Position numbers and translations under genes: made by a program | In this document: positions 1 to 8,991 of the stretch, piece after piece | Layout: each line of letters starts with the position of its first letter | Position numbering within the stretch: position 1 is the stretch's first letter | Assembly (NCBI RefSeq): GCF_014873485.1 | Contig: NZ_JADBDT010000001.1 | Coordinates: forward strand, 1,922,001-1,986,000 | Direction: 5' to 3' | From: Sphingopyxis sp. OAS728 | GTDB lineage: Bacteria > Pseudomonadota > Alphaproteobacteria > Sphingomonadales > Sphingomonadaceae | DNA length: 64,000 bases | The notes under the pieces: generated by a model | What the model was told of the DNA's origin: nothing | Database searches by the model: none | The model's input: the letters and a program-made list of their open reading frames with translations, nothing else

Positions 1-77
1 CCCGGCACAGCCGAAGCGAAGGAAAAAGCGATGACGCTCGTCGCAAGGACGAGGTCGCGCCGGTTGAATTTGAACAT
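1..77 (-). CDS. Partial secreted protein with Tat-like signal peptide (N-terminus only)
   Basis: Only the first 25 codons are inside the window; the gene runs off the left edge. The translation begins MFKFNRRDLVLATSVIAF, a twin-arginine (RRDLVLA) followed by a hydrophobic stretch, which is what a Tat export signal looks like. A GGGAG ribosome binding site lies just upstream of the ATG (complement of 85-90), so the start is well supported. It reads in the same direction as the galactose genes that follow upstream of it, so it is probably the last visible member of that transcription unit, for example an exported sugar-processing enzyme. The family cannot be told from 25 residues. Confidence 0.6.
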   Translation of the reverse strand, partial: MFKFNRRDLVLATSVIAFSFASAVP

Positions 78-101
78 CGATTATCTCCCGGATTATGATT
101 T

Positions 102-731
102 TTATCGGCCTAGCGCGGCAATGAAGGCGCGCGCGCGGTCGCCAACCTCGTTCGCGCTCAATCCCGGCCGGTAGAGCGCCGACCCCAGGCCAAAGCCGGC
201 CGCACCTGCGGCAAGCCATGGCGCCATCGTCTCGGGCGCAATCCCCCCGACGGGCAGCAAGCGCGTCCCCGGCGGAACGACCGCTCCGAACGCCTTGAGC
301 ACGGCCGGGCTGGCCGCTTCGGCAGGAAACAGTTTCAGCGCGGTGGCGCCCGCGCGGAGCGCGGCAAAGGCTTCGCTGGGGGTCGCAAAACCCGGGAGCG
401 AGACGAGACCCGCACTTGCCGACGCCGCGATGACGTCGACGTTGGTGTTGGGCGAAATGATCATCGTCCCGCCGGCGTCGGCTACGGCAGCGACATCGGC
501 CGTCGTCAGCACGGTGCCGGCGCCGATGACGGCGCGCCCTTTCAGCCGATTAGCAAGGCGGCCGATGCTGTCCAGCGGATCGGGCGAGTTCAGCGGCACT
601 TCGATCAGGGCAAAACCGGCGTCGGCCAATGCCTCGCCAATCGCCTCGACCTCGTCCGGCTTCACGCCGCGCAAGATCGCGATCAGCGGACAGCGCGCGA
701 ACGCGGCATCGAAGGCGGCAACATGGGTCAT
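102..731 (-). CDS. dgoA: 2-dehydro-3-deoxy-6-phosphogalactonate aldolase
   Basis: Class I aldolase of the KDPG/KDPGal family, 209 aa; the E. coli enzyme is about 205 aa. It splits 2-dehydro-3-deoxy-6-phosphogalactonate into pyruvate and glyceraldehyde 3-phosphate, the last step of the De Ley-Doudoroff pathway. Visible landmarks are AILRG near residue 18, IEVPLNSP with the general-base Glu44, GAGTV (70-74), SPN (93-95) and the Schiff-base lysine Lys133 in KLFPAE. The Glu-Lys spacing of 89 is what I remember for E. coli DgoA (Glu37, Lys126). I chose the ATG at 731 because it overlaps the dgoK stop as ATGA; a longer in-frame extension would run deep into dgoK. The specific galactonate assignment relies on the dgoK neighbour, since Eda-type KDPG aldolases look similar. 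Confidence 0.93.
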   Translation of the reverse strand: MTHVAAFDAAFARCPLIAILRGVKPDEVEAIGEALADAGFALIEVPLNSPDPLDSIGRLANRLKGRAVIGAGTVLTTADVAAVADAGGTMIISPNTNVDVIAASASAGLVSLPGFATPSEAFAALRAGATALKLFPAEAASPAVLKAFGAVVPPGTRLLPVGGIAPETMAPWLAAGAAGFGLGSALYRPGLSANEVGDRARAFIAALGR

Positions 732-1603
732 AGGGCTTTGTCTCCAATCGCAAGGATGCCGCGCGCAAAAGCGCTGTGGCTGTCGACGATCACCGGCTCG
801 CGGCCGGTCGCCGCGACGGCGGCGGCGTAAAGATTGCCGAGTTCGGGATCGGCAAGAATGTGGATCTGCTCGAACGCGCAATCGTCCATGCGTGCGGCGA
901 CGTCGCTGCCGATCAGCACGCCGCTCGCGAAGGACGCCGCATCGGCATCGTCGCGCAAGCCCAGCACCGAAGCCGCGCGGATACCAAACAGCGACGCGGC
1001 GAGATCGCGCCGTGCGCCCTCGGCCAACCCTTCGCGAAATGCGTCGCCGTCCGTAACATTGGCGGTCAGCGACCCTGAGAGCAGGCTATGCCCGCGAAGC
1101 AGGGCGAACAACTCGCCCGTCATCGCGGTGGTGAAGCTGGCGATGCGCCCATTTTCCATCCTGGCCCATTTGCAATGGGTCCCGGGCTGCGCGAGCAGCG
1201 CATCGGGCGGCACCATCCAGCCCGCGACAGCGCCGAGCAACTGCACTTCCTCGCCGCGCATCACGTCGGCGCGGCCGTTCTTCGAACAGGAAACGCCCGG
1301 AACGATCGCCGTGCGGTCGTCGATCCAGTCAAGCCCCGCGACAAGTTCGTCCACCCCCGCGGGTGCCGCGACATAGGGAACCACGCGCCAGCCGACGGTC
1401 GAGCCGACCATGCCGGCAAGCAGCATCGGCAGGTCGCCGAAGCGTTCACGGATCGCGGCGACCTCGCCCGCGAAGTCGGTGACCGACGCGGCGCCGCGAC
1501 CATCGCGCTCGGTATGCGCGACGGCGCCGTCCTCGAAGCGGAACACACGCCGGTTGGTGGTGCCCCAGTCGACGGCGAGAAAGGCCGACGGCGCGCTCAC
1601 CAC
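728..1603 (-). CDS. dgoK: 2-dehydro-3-deoxygalactonokinase
   Basis: ATP-dependent kinase that phosphorylates 2-dehydro-3-deoxy-D-galactonate before aldol cleavage by DgoA. At 291 aa it matches the family length of about 290. The N-terminal phosphate-binding motif AVDWGTTNRR, the GMVGSTVGW stretch and the QPGTHCKWA segment are typical of DgoK. It starts with two consecutive GTG codons (1603 and 1600); the second forms a GTGA overlap with the stop of the upstream transporter, so initiation at 1600 is equally possible. It lies between the transporter and dgoA in one transcription unit, with both junctions overlapping, which argues for translational coupling of uptake, phosphorylation and cleavage. 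Confidence 0.93.
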   Translation of the reverse strand: MVSAPSAFLAVDWGTTNRRVFRFEDGAVAHTERDGRGAASVTDFAGEVAAIRERFGDLPMLLAGMVGSTVGWRVVPYVAAPAGVDELVAGLDWIDDRTAIVPGVSCSKNGRADVMRGEEVQLLGAVAGWMVPPDALLAQPGTHCKWARMENGRIASFTTAMTGELFALLRGHSLLSGSLTANVTDGDAFREGLAEGARRDLAASLFGIRAASVLGLRDDADAASFASGVLIGSDVAARMDDCAFEQIHILADPELGNLYAAAVAATGREPVIVDSHSAFARGILAIGDKAL

Positions 1604-3192
1604 CAGGTCGCGTACAGCGCGATGAGGACGAGGATCACACCGACGCCCGCGACGTTGAACATCGTGGGGGTCGCGAAGCTGACGCCCTGCATCGTGATGC
1701 GATTGGCATCGCCGCGGCCCTTGAACATAAGGCTGATCCCTACCGCGAGCGCGAGGCTGATCAGGAAGACGAGGCCCATGCGATTCATGAACGGGAAGTC
1801 GGGCATACCGATCTTGAAAGCGTAGGACAGGGCGACCGACGCGACGGCGGCGGCAATGGCCCCTGCCTCACTCGCCTTTTTCCAGAACAGGCCGAGCAGG
1901 AAGATCACCGTGATTCCGGGGGTGAAGAAGCCCGAGAATTCCTGGATGAACTGGAACGCCTGATCCGAATTGCCGAGCAGCGGGCGGGCGGTAAGCAACG
2001 CGATCACGACCGCCAGCGCGGCGGCGATGCGGCCGACCAGCACGAGATGCTTTTCGCGGCCGCCGCGCTGTCCATCCTCGGCGTCGCTCGAAAGGCCGCG
2101 CGCCTTGGCATAGAGGTCGAGCGTGAAGATCGTCGCGATCGAATTGATCTTGCTCGCGGTCGACGCGATGATCGCGGCGATCAGTGCGGCGAAGACGAGG
2201 CCGAGCAACCCGGGGGGCAGCAGGCGCATCATCGTCGGATAGGCCTCATCGGGCTTGGCAAGATCGGGCGCGAGGACGACTGCGGCGATGCCGGGCAGCA
2301 CGATGATGACGGGCATCAGCAGCTTCAGAAACGCAGCGAAGATCACGCCCTTTTGCGCTTCGCCGAGGTTCTTCGCGGCGAGTGCGCGCTGGATGATATA
2401 TTGGTTGAAGCCCCAATAGCTGAGGTTCGCGATCCACATGCCGCCGACGAGCACGGCAATGCCGGGCAAATCCTTGTAGAAGGGATGATCGGGCGCGAGG
2501 ATCATGTCGAAATGGCCGGGGACGCGCTCGGTCAGGATCGAGAAGCCCGCCATCACGCCCTGCCCGCCGCTGATTTCGTTGAGCGTCAGATAGGAAATGA
2601 TGAGGCCGCCCATGACGAGCAGGGTCACCTGCACGATATCGGTGAGCGCAACCGCCTTCAGCCCGCCGTAGAGCTGATAGAGCAGCGCGAAGGCACCAAG
2701 CACGATCAGCGCGACATTCTGGTCGACGCCCGCGACCTTGTTCACCGCGATCGAACCGAGCCAGATGATCGAGGTCAGGTTCACGAAGACATAGAGCGCG
2801 AGCCAGAAGACTGCCATGATCACCGGCAGCGTCTTGCCGTACCGCTGCTCGAGGAACTGCGGCATCGTATAGATTTCATTCTTGAGGAAGATCGGCAGGA
2901 AATATTTGCCGACGATCAGCAGCGTCAGCGCGGCCATCCATTCATAGGAGGCGATCGCAAGGCCGAGCGCATAGCCCGATCCCGACATGCCGACGATCTG
3001 TTCGGCCGAGATGTTCGCCGCGATCAGCGACGCGCCGATCGCCCACCAGGGCAGCGATTTCGAGGCAAGGAAATAGTCCGACGTGTCTTTCGCATGCCCG
3101 GCTTTTTCGCGGCTTACCCATTGCGCGAGGCCGAAAATGCCGATGGCATATATGACGATGACGATGATATCGATTTGCGACAGGCCCGCCAT
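1597..3192 (-). CDS. Sodium:solute symporter (SSS family), probable galactose/sugar transporter
   Basis: Inner-membrane Na+-coupled symporter of the SSS/SGLT family, 531 aa, with many hydrophobic helices throughout. The N-terminus carries DIIVIVIYAIGIFGLAQWVS, then a DTSDYFLASKSLPWWAIGASLIAANISAEQ segment that is characteristic of vSGLT-like sugar symporters. A polar loop near residues 365-385 (SSDAEDGQRGGREKH) precedes the last helices. It is the first gene of the sss-dgoK-dgoA unit, so galactose or a related sugar is the most likely substrate; this comes from context, not from a residue-level prediction. Its start faces the regulator at 3311 across a short divergent region containing a candidate operator. 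Confidence 0.88.
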   Translation of the reverse strand: MAGLSQIDIIVIVIYAIGIFGLAQWVSREKAGHAKDTSDYFLASKSLPWWAIGASLIAANISAEQIVGMSGSGYALGLAIASYEWMAALTLLIVGKYFLPIFLKNEIYTMPQFLEQRYGKTLPVIMAVFWLALYVFVNLTSIIWLGSIAVNKVAGVDQNVALIVLGAFALLYQLYGGLKAVALTDIVQVTLLVMGGLIISYLTLNEISGGQGVMAGFSILTERVPGHFDMILAPDHPFYKDLPGIAVLVGGMWIANLSYWGFNQYIIQRALAAKNLGEAQKGVIFAAFLKLLMPVIIVLPGIAAVVLAPDLAKPDEAYPTMMRLLPPGLLGLVFAALIAAIIASTASKINSIATIFTLDLYAKARGLSSDAEDGQRGGREKHLVLVGRIAAALAVVIALLTARPLLGNSDQAFQFIQEFSGFFTPGITVIFLLGLFWKKASEAGAIAAAVASVALSYAFKIGMPDFPFMNRMGLVFLISLALAVGISLMFKGRGDANRITMQGVSFATPTMFNVAGVGVILVLIALYATWW

Positions 3193-3227
3193 GCGAACTC
3201 TCCCCTTGGCTGCTTATTGAAATCACA

Positions 3228-3240
3228 TTTATCTTATTTA
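3228..3240. promoter_or_regulatory. Candidate operator (TTTATC-type), sss/regulator divergent region
   Basis: TTTATCTTATTTA matches 10 of 13 positions of the palindrome TTTATCTGATAAA found intact at 21059. It lies 35 bases before the symporter ATG, in the region shared with the divergent FadR-type gene. Function is inferred only from recurrence and position; an AT-rich -10 box would look similar. Confidence 0.4.
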
Positions 3241-3310
3241 AACTGCTTGTCTAGCTTCCTGTGCAGGATCGGTGATAAGGCCGGGCAAAATATATAGCGT
3301 GGAGACGAAC

Positions 3311-4054
3311 GTGGCGAACATGTCGGGATTGGGTATCGAGGATGCGGGGCCGCAGCTTGGCCGGAATTTGACCTATGGCATGCTCGACGCGATCGGGCGC
3401 GCGATCGTGGTCGGTGACTATGACGGCGCGATTTTTCCGACCGAGGCCGAGCTCGCCAAGCAGCATGGCGTCAGCCGCTCGGTGACGCGCGAGGCGGTAA
3501 AGATGCTGACGGCGAAGGGGCTGCTGAGCGCGCGCCCGCGACAGGGCACGATCGTCCAGCCGACGACGTCGTGGAACCTGTTCGACACCGATGTCCTTCG
3601 CTGGTTGCTCGAGCGGCAATTTTCGATCGACCTGCTGCGCCAGTTCAACGAACTGCGCGTCGCGATCGAGCCCGAAGCGGCGGCGCTTGCCGCGCGCGTC
3701 GCGACCGCCGACGATATCGAGCGGGTGAACGCGGGTTTGAAACGGATGGAACGGGCCGAGCGCGGCGAGGACGATACGCTGGAAAGCGACATCGCCTTTC
3801 ACATCGCGGTGCTCCGGGCCTCGCGCAATCCCTTCTACGTCCAGTTCCGCGAAGTCGTCAGCACCGCATTGCGCACATCGATCCGCTTCACCAATCGCGT
3901 CAAGGGCCGTACCGCCAACGTTGCCGATCATGCCGCGGTGCGCGACGCAATCGTAGCGGGCAATCCCGACAAGGCGCGCAAGGCGATGCGGGCGCTCATC
4001 AGTGACGTGCTCGACCTGATCGATGCCGCCAACCCCGATGGCGCCGCCGGATAA
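3311..4054 (+). CDS. GntR/FadR-family transcriptional regulator (galactose locus)
   Basis: 247-aa regulator with an N-terminal winged helix (FPTEAELAKQHGVSRSVTREAVKMLTAKGLL) and a C-terminal all-helical FCD ligand-binding domain containing AFHIAVLRASRNPFYVQF. FadR-subfamily members of this kind usually repress sugar-acid genes and release DNA on binding an aldonate or keto-deoxy acid; galactonate or KDGal would fit here (compare DgoR). I preferred the GTG at 3311, because GGAG at 3301-3304 sits six bases before it; in-frame alternatives are GTG 3272, GTG 3299 and ATG 3320. It is divergent from the symporter unit and closely resembles the regulator at 35702, including the unusual segment GRNLTYGMLDAIGRAIVVGD, so the two are recent paralogues. 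Confidence 0.88.
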   Translation: MANMSGLGIEDAGPQLGRNLTYGMLDAIGRAIVVGDYDGAIFPTEAELAKQHGVSRSVTREAVKMLTAKGLLSARPRQGTIVQPTTSWNLFDTDVLRWLLERQFSIDLLRQFNELRVAIEPEAAALAARVATADDIERVNAGLKRMERAERGEDDTLESDIAFHIAVLRASRNPFYVQFREVVSTALRTSIRFTNRVKGRTANVADHAAVRDAIVAGNPDKARKAMRALISDVLDLIDAANPDGAAG

Positions 4055-4072
4055 GGGCGGCGCCGTTCGTGG

Positions 4073-5221
4073 CTATCGCTTGGCCCCGGTGGTCAGGCGA
4101 TAGGTCATCACATTGCGATAGGTTTCGCCCGGAGCCAGACGCGCGACCGGGAAATTCCTCTGGTTCGGGGCGTCAGGGAAAATCTGCGGCTCCATCACGA
4201 GCGCGTCGCCGATGCGGTAGATTTTCTTGTCCTTGCCGTGGGTAGTCGCATCGAAGAAATTGCCCGAATACATCTGCAATCCCGGCTGGTTCGACCAGAG
4301 TTCGAACCCGCGTCCCGATGCCGGATCCTCGACACGCGCCATCAGATGCTGGTCGGCGGTCACCTTGCGCCCGATGACCCAATTATGGTCGTAGCCGCGG
4401 CCGAAAACGATCTGTTCGTCGCGCGCGTCGCGAACGCGGTCGCCGATCGCGGTCGGCTTGCGGAAATCGAATACGGTGCCGGCGACAGGGCGATATTCGC
4501 CCGTCGGGATCGCCCCCGAATCGGTCGGCAGATAGCTTTCCGCCGGGATCGTCACGACATGGCCCATCGCGCCGTTCGCCGAGCCTTCGCCCGACAGGTT
4601 CCAATAGGCGTGATTGGTAATGTTCGCGATCGTCGGACGGTCGGTCGTCGCGACATACTCGATCCGGAGGTCGTTCTTCTCGTCGAGCGAATAGATCGCA
4701 TCGACCGTCATCGTGCCGGGATAGCCCTGGTCGCCGTCGGGGCTGACATAACGCAGCGTGACCGACGCAGTCGGCCCGCTCTTGACCGAGGTCACTTCCC
4801 ACAAGACCTTGTCGAAGCCGAGCGTACCGCCGTGCAGCGCGTTCGCGCCATTGTTGACCGGCGTCTGCCACGTCTTGCCGTCGAGCTTGAAACGCCCGCC
4901 CGCAAGCCGGTTGGCGAAGCGCCCGACCGTCGAGCCGAAATATTGGGGCTTGTCGATATAGTCGGAGAGATTGTCGTAACCAAGCGCAACGTCGGCCTTC
5001 TTGCCGTCGCGATCGGGCATCACCACCGATTGCAGCGTCGCGCCAAGCGCGATGACCGTTGCCGAAATGCCATTGGCATTGGTCAGCGTCACCGCGGGAA
5101 CGCTGCGCCCGTCGGGCATCTTGCCGAAGGTCGATTGCGTTGCTTCCGCACCAAGCGCCGGCGTCGCCGCGACCAATGCCGCCGCCGCTGCGCCCCAAGC
5201 CAGTTTCGTCATCTTCTTCAC
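4073..5221 (-). CDS. galM: Secreted aldose 1-epimerase (mutarotase)
   Basis: 382-aa galactose mutarotase that interconverts alpha and beta anomers of aldoses. The first 24 residues form a Sec signal peptide (KKMTKLAWGAAAAALVAATPALG), so unlike E. coli GalM this one acts in the periplasm. Family motifs are GRFANRLAGG, NGANALHGG with the active-site His, NHAYWNL with the second catalytic His, and EPQIFPDAPNQ. It is the distal gene of a unit with the lactonase and dehydratase, the lactonase stop lying only four bases before its ATG. A periplasmic mutarotase would supply the anomer preferred by the symporter or by galactose dehydrogenase. It converges on the regulator ending at 4054. Confidence 0.93.
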   Translation of the reverse strand: MKKMTKLAWGAAAAALVAATPALGAEATQSTFGKMPDGRSVPAVTLTNANGISATVIALGATLQSVVMPDRDGKKADVALGYDNLSDYIDKPQYFGSTVGRFANRLAGGRFKLDGKTWQTPVNNGANALHGGTLGFDKVLWEVTSVKSGPTASVTLRYVSPDGDQGYPGTMTVDAIYSLDEKNDLRIEYVATTDRPTIANITNHAYWNLSGEGSANGAMGHVVTIPAESYLPTDSGAIPTGEYRPVAGTVFDFRKPTAIGDRVRDARDEQIVFGRGYDHNWVIGRKVTADQHLMARVEDPASGRGFELWSNQPGLQMYSGNFFDATTHGKDKKIYRIGDALVMEPQIFPDAPNQRNFPVARLAPGETYRNVMTYRLTTGAKR

Positions 5222-5225
5222 TCCT

Positions 5226-6080
5226 CTATCCCCTATATTTCAGCGTCGGCAGGCCGCGGCACCCCGGATCGACCTCGAACAAGGCGCCGCCATGCTCCTC
5301 GGTCACGCCATCGGACGCCGAGGTGACAAACATCCGGTCGAGATCCGGCCCCGCAAAGGTGCAACTGGTGATTTGCGATGCCGGCAGCGCGATGTGGCGA
5401 TCGGGCGTCCCGTCGGGGGCGAAGCGCGTCACGCGCGAAGCGCCCCAACAGGCAACCCACAGACCACCATCGGCATCGAAGGTCATCCCGTCGGGATTGC
5501 CCCAATCCTTTTCAAAGACAATGAAGGGCGCAGCCTCGCCGAGCGATCCGTCGTCGTGGATGTCGAAGCGAAAGATCGTCCCGCGCGCAGTATCGGTGTG
5601 GAGCAGGAAGCGCCCGCCGGGATCGATCGCGGGACCATTGGCGATCGTGTAGGGCCCGTCGACCTGCGTCAGCGCGCCATCGGGATCGAGCCGGTAGAAA
5701 GCGCCCGAGGGACGGTCGCAGGTAACGGGCATTGTCCCGGCCCAGATTCTCCCCTTCGCGTCGGCCTTGGCATCATTGAGCCGGTTTGCGGCATTGCGCG
5801 GATCGACCGACGCAATCGGTTCGCGGACATCGCCATCGAGATCGATGCGGACGATGTCGCGGCCGATACCCGCGACAAAACCCGCGTCCTCGCGCTCGAT
5901 GATCCACGCCGCGTAATGCGGCTGCTCGAAGCTTTCGACATGCTTGTCGGACAGCGTCATGCGGTTGATCCGGCGACCGAGGATATCGACCCAGAACAGC
6001 GCGTCGTGCCGTGCGGACCACAGAGGCCCCTCGCCCAGCCGGTCGCGCCGGTCGCGCGCAATCACCCGCACGTCCGGCAT
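5226..6080 (-). CDS. SMP-30/gluconolactonase-type sugar lactonase
   Basis: 284-aa six-bladed beta-propeller lactonase of the SMP-30/LRE family. The N-terminal GEGPLWSARHDALFWVDILG carries the metal-ligand Glu, ANRLNDAKADAKGRIWAGT has the conserved Asn-Asp, and NPDGMTFDADGGLWVACWG has the second Asn/Asp cluster. In this setting it should open D-galactono-lactone made by galactose dehydrogenase to galactonate. The start at 6080 gives [12 protein letters not shown] and overlaps the upstream dehydratase stop as TGATG; a 39-residue arginine-rich extension is possible but would sit inside the dehydratase gene and looks non-coding. No signal peptide, so it is cytoplasmic, matching the intracellular pathway. 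Confidence 0.88.
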   Translation of the reverse strand: MPDVRVIARDRRDRLGEGPLWSARHDALFWVDILGRRINRMTLSDKHVESFEQPHYAAWIIEREDAGFVAGIGRDIVRIDLDGDVREPIASVDPRNAANRLNDAKADAKGRIWAGTMPVTCDRPSGAFYRLDPDGALTQVDGPYTIANGPAIDPGGRFLLHTDTARGTIFRFDIHDDGSLGEAAPFIVFEKDWGNPDGMTFDADGGLWVACWGASRVTRFAPDGTPDRHIALPASQITSCTFAGPDLDRMFVTSASDGVTEEHGGALFEVDPGCRGLPTLKYRG

Positions 6081-7891
6081 CAGTGGCTGTCTCGCGGCAA
6101 TCCGTGCGCCTGTGCGACACGCTGATATTTGACTGCCATTTCGAGCACCGCGCCGCCGTCGAACTGCCCGGTCAGCGCGCGATGTATTTCCTGCCACGGC
6201 GTCTGCGCGGGCGGCATATAGTCGGGGTCGGCCTTGAGCCCGGCGCGGCGGCGCTCGAGCTCGGCATCGTCGACCAGCATGTTGGCGGTACGTTTCACAA
6301 GGTCGATGCGGATGCGGTCACCCGTCTGCACCAGCGCCAGTCCGCCGCCGACGACCGCCTCCGGCGCCGCGTTCAGGATCGACGGGCTGCCGCTCGTCCC
6401 GGACTGACGCCCGTCGCCGATGCACGGCAGGGCATGCACGCCCGCCTGGATCAGCGCCACCGGCGGCCGCATGTTCACGACCTCGGCGCCGCCGGGATAG
6501 CCGATCGGCCCCGCGCCGCGCATGATCAGGATCGAATTGGCATCGGCGCCGAGCGCCGGATCGTCGATGCGGCTGTGATAATCCTCGGGCCCATCGAACA
6601 CGATCGCAACGCCCTCGAACGCATCGGGGTCGGCCGAATTGCTGAGATAACGTTCACGGAACTCGGGCGAAATAACGCTGAGCTTCATGACGGCATTGTC
6701 GAAAAGGTTGCCGCGCAGCACGGTCAGTCCCGCCGCAGGCTTCAGCGGCGCATCGAGGGTGCGAATCACGTCGACGTCCTGCGTGTCGGCCTCGCCGATA
6801 TTCGCCGCTATGGTCTGGCCGTTGGCGGTCAGCGCCTCGCCCTCGATCAGCCCCGCACGGAGCAATTGCCCCATCACCGCGGGGACGCCGCCGGCGCGAT
6901 AGAAGTCTTCGGCCAGATAGTCACCCGCGGGCTGCAGGTTGACGATCAGCGGCACGTCGGCGCCCTGCGTCTCCCAGTCCTCCAGCGTCAACTCGACGCC
7001 GATATGACGCGCGATCGCGTTCAGGTGGATCGGCGCGTTGGTCGATCCGCCGATCGCCGAATTGACGCGAATGGCGTTGAGGAAGGCTGTGCGCGTCAGG
7101 ATGTCGCTCGGCTTGCGGTCGGCGTGCACCATCTCGACGATCTGGAGGCCGGTGCGATAAGCGCATTCCTGCCGGTCACGATAGGGCGCGGGAATCGCGG
7201 CCGATCCGGGGAGCGACATGCCCAGCGCCTCGGTCAGCGAATTCATCGTCGTCGCGGTGCCCATGGTGTTGCACCAGCCGGTCGACGGGGCCGACGAGGC
7301 GACGAGTTCGACGAAGCCCTTATAATCGATCTCGCCCGCGGCGAGCATTTCGCGCGCGCGCCACACGATCGTGCCCGATCCGGTTCGTTCGCCCTTGAAC
7401 CAACCGTTGAGCATCGGGCCGACCGACAGCGCGATCGACGGGATATTCACCGTCGCGGCAGCCATCAGGCACGCGGGCGTCGTCTTGTCGCAGCCGACAG
7501 TCAGTACGACGCCATCGAGCGGATAGCCGTAAATCGCCTCGACGAGACTCAAATATTGGAGGTTACGGTCGAGCCCCGCGGTCGGACGCTTGCCCGTTTC
7601 CTGGATCGGATGCGTCGGGAATTCGATCGCAATGCCGCCCGCGTCGCGAATGCCGTCGCGCACACGCTTCGCGAGTTCGAGATGGTGGCGGTTGCACGGC
7701 GTCAGGTCGCTTCCGGTCTGGGCGATACCGATGATCGGCCTTCCCGCCTGCAATTCGTCGATACTGAGACCAAAGTTCAGATAGCGTTCGAGATAGAGCG
7801 CCGTCATATCCGGGTTGTCCGGATTGTCGAACCAGGCACGCGACCGCAGCCCTCCTTTGCCTTCCGGCCGCGTATTCGCCCCTTCTCCCAT
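6080..7891 (-). CDS. IlvD/Edd-family [2Fe-2S] aldonate dehydratase, probable galactonate dehydratase
   Basis: 603-aa dehydratase. The family signature [12 protein letters not shown] and the late signature [13 protein letters not shown] are present. Three cysteines at 66 (LTPCNRH), 134 (GCDKTTP) and 207 (GWCNTMGT) keep exactly the 68- and 73-residue spacing I recall for the [2Fe-2S] ligands Cys59, Cys127 and Cys200 of Rhizobium L-arabinonate dehydratase, so this belongs to the sugar-acid branch rather than to 6-phosphogluconate dehydratase. Between the lactonase and DgoK steps it should convert galactonate to 2-dehydro-3-deoxygalactonate; arabinonate, fuconate or xylonate are also possible substrates in this family. 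GAAGGAAA just before the ATG at 7891 fixes the start. First gene of the dehydratase-lactonase-galM unit. Confidence 0.9.
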   Translation of the reverse strand: MGEGANTRPEGKGGLRSRAWFDNPDNPDMTALYLERYLNFGLSIDELQAGRPIIGIAQTGSDLTPCNRHHLELAKRVRDGIRDAGGIAIEFPTHPIQETGKRPTAGLDRNLQYLSLVEAIYGYPLDGVVLTVGCDKTTPACLMAAATVNIPSIALSVGPMLNGWFKGERTGSGTIVWRAREMLAAGEIDYKGFVELVASSAPSTGWCNTMGTATTMNSLTEALGMSLPGSAAIPAPYRDRQECAYRTGLQIVEMVHADRKPSDILTRTAFLNAIRVNSAIGGSTNAPIHLNAIARHIGVELTLEDWETQGADVPLIVNLQPAGDYLAEDFYRAGGVPAVMGQLLRAGLIEGEALTANGQTIAANIGEADTQDVDVIRTLDAPLKPAAGLTVLRGNLFDNAVMKLSVISPEFRERYLSNSADPDAFEGVAIVFDGPEDYHSRIDDPALGADANSILIMRGAGPIGYPGGAEVVNMRPPVALIQAGVHALPCIGDGRQSGTSGSPSILNAAPEAVVGGGLALVQTGDRIRIDLVKRTANMLVDDAELERRRAGLKADPDYMPPAQTPWQEIHRALTGQFDGGAVLEMAVKYQRVAQAHGLPRDSH

Positions 7892-7969
7892 ATATTTCCT
7901 TCTCGATGCACATTTCAGCCTCAGGCCGGAATCGGTTGATAACGCGAACTGTGGCGGATAGGAAGCATA

Positions 7970-7982
7970 TATATCAGATAAA
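7970..7982. promoter_or_regulatory. Candidate operator (TTTATC-type), dehydratase/galactose dehydrogenase divergent region
   Basis: TATATCAGATAAA matches the ideal TTTATCAGATAAA at 12 of 13 positions. It lies 17 bases before the galactose dehydrogenase ATG and 78 bases before the divergent dehydratase start. It would be well placed to repress the dehydrogenase promoter or block initiation. Evidence is sequence recurrence only. Confidence 0.5.
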
Positions 7983-7999
7983 TGAAAATGGGATAAAGA

Positions 8000-8920
8000 A
8001 TGATGATTCGCCTGGGATTGGTCGGAATTGGGAAAATCGCGCGGGACCAGCATCTTCCGGCTATCCGCGCCGACGATCGGTACGAACTCGTCGCCACCGC
8101 CAGCCGTCATGCGCAGATCGATGGCGTGCCGGGACATGCCGATATCGCGGCGATGATCGCGGGGAATCACGGACTCGACGCCGTTTCCATCTGCACCCCG
8201 CCCGTCGGCCGCCACGCGATCGCGGCGGCCGCGATCGACGCGGGGCTGAATGTCATGCTCGAAAAGCCGCCCGCCGCGACGACGACCGAGATCACGGCGC
8301 TCGTCGATCTGGCGCAGGAACGCGGCGTCAGCCTGTTCGCGACCTGGCATTCGCGCGAGGCCGCCGGCGTCGCGGGCGCGCGCGAATGGCTTGCCGACAA
8401 ACATATCCGCGCCGCGCATATCCGGTGGAAGGAAGACATCCGCCGCTGGCATCCGGGCCAGGAATGGATTCTCGAAGCAGGCGGCTTCGGCGTCTTCGAT
8501 CCCGGTATCAACGCGCTGTCGATCATGACCGCGATCCTCCCGGCGCCGCTGTTGCTCGACGCGGCGCAAATCGACATTCCCGAGGGGCGCAGCTCGCCGA
8601 TCGCCGCGACGATGGCGATGCGCAGCGGCGACGCCGCGGTCACCGCCGAGCTCGATTTCCTGCAAACCGGGCCGCAAAGCTGGGACATCGAGGTCGAAAC
8701 CGACGAAGGCACCCTGCGCCTGTCGATGGGCGGCAGTGTGCTCGAACTGCCGGGCGCCGATCCCGTCACCCGCGAAGATCGCGAATATCCGCGCCTCTAT
8801 GCGCGTTTCGCCGACCTTGTCGAAGCCGGCGAAAGCGATGTCGATATCCGCCCGCTCCAGCTTGTCGCCGACGCCTTCCTGGTCGCCGAGCGGCGCACCG
8901 TCGCCCCGTTCCGCTTCTGA
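8000..8920 (+). CDS. Gfo/Idh/MocA-family D-galactose 1-dehydrogenase
   Basis: 306-aa NAD(P)-dependent dehydrogenase; the Pseudomonas fluorescens galactose dehydrogenase I know is about 304 aa and belongs to the same family. The N-terminal Rossmann motif is GLVGIGKIA (6-14), ICTPP at 64-68 follows the second half of the fold, and LEKPP at 88 contains the conserved active-site Lys89. WHSREAAGV and [13 protein letters not shown] supply the C-terminal substrate domain. It oxidises D-galactose to galactono-1,5-lactone, the first step of the pathway completed by the neighbouring lactonase, dehydratase, DgoK and DgoA. L-arabinose, which shares the same ring configuration, is often a second substrate. 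Two tandem ATGs (8000, 8003) are both usable. Confidence 0.88.
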   Translation: MMIRLGLVGIGKIARDQHLPAIRADDRYELVATASRHAQIDGVPGHADIAAMIAGNHGLDAVSICTPPVGRHAIAAAAIDAGLNVMLEKPPAATTTEITALVDLAQERGVSLFATWHSREAAGVAGAREWLADKHIRAAHIRWKEDIRRWHPGQEWILEAGGFGVFDPGINALSIMTAILPAPLLLDAAQIDIPEGRSSPIAATMAMRSGDAAVTAELDFLQTGPQSWDIEVETDEGTLRLSMGGSVLELPGADPVTREDREYPRLYARFADLVEAGESDVDIRPLQLVADAFLVAERRTVAPFRF

Positions 8921-8925
8921 CCAGC

Positions 8926-8958
8926 AAAAAGCCCGCCATCCCAGATGGAATGGCGGGC
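8926..8958 (-). terminator. Rho-independent terminator of the GH43-like unit
   Basis: A 9-bp perfect stem, GCCCGCCAT at 8931-8939 with ATGGCGGGC at 8950-8958, is followed on the minus strand by five T residues (8926-8930). It ends the minus-strand unit whose last gene stops at 8992, and may also slow readthrough from the convergent dehydrogenase gene. Confidence 0.8.
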
Positions 8959-8991
8959 ATGCGGAGAGCAGAGGAAAAAGGCCGCCTGCGC

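Noticed and set aside
2047..3297. A 416-codon plus-strand frame opposite the SSS symporter
   Set aside because: Arg/Asp-rich, no recognisable domain; mirror of the symporter gene.
7892..8677. An N-terminal extension of the dehydratase frame upstream of 7891
   Set aside because: It would overlap the divergent galactose dehydrogenase and remove the well-placed ribosome binding site before 7891; the family starts near the chosen ATG.
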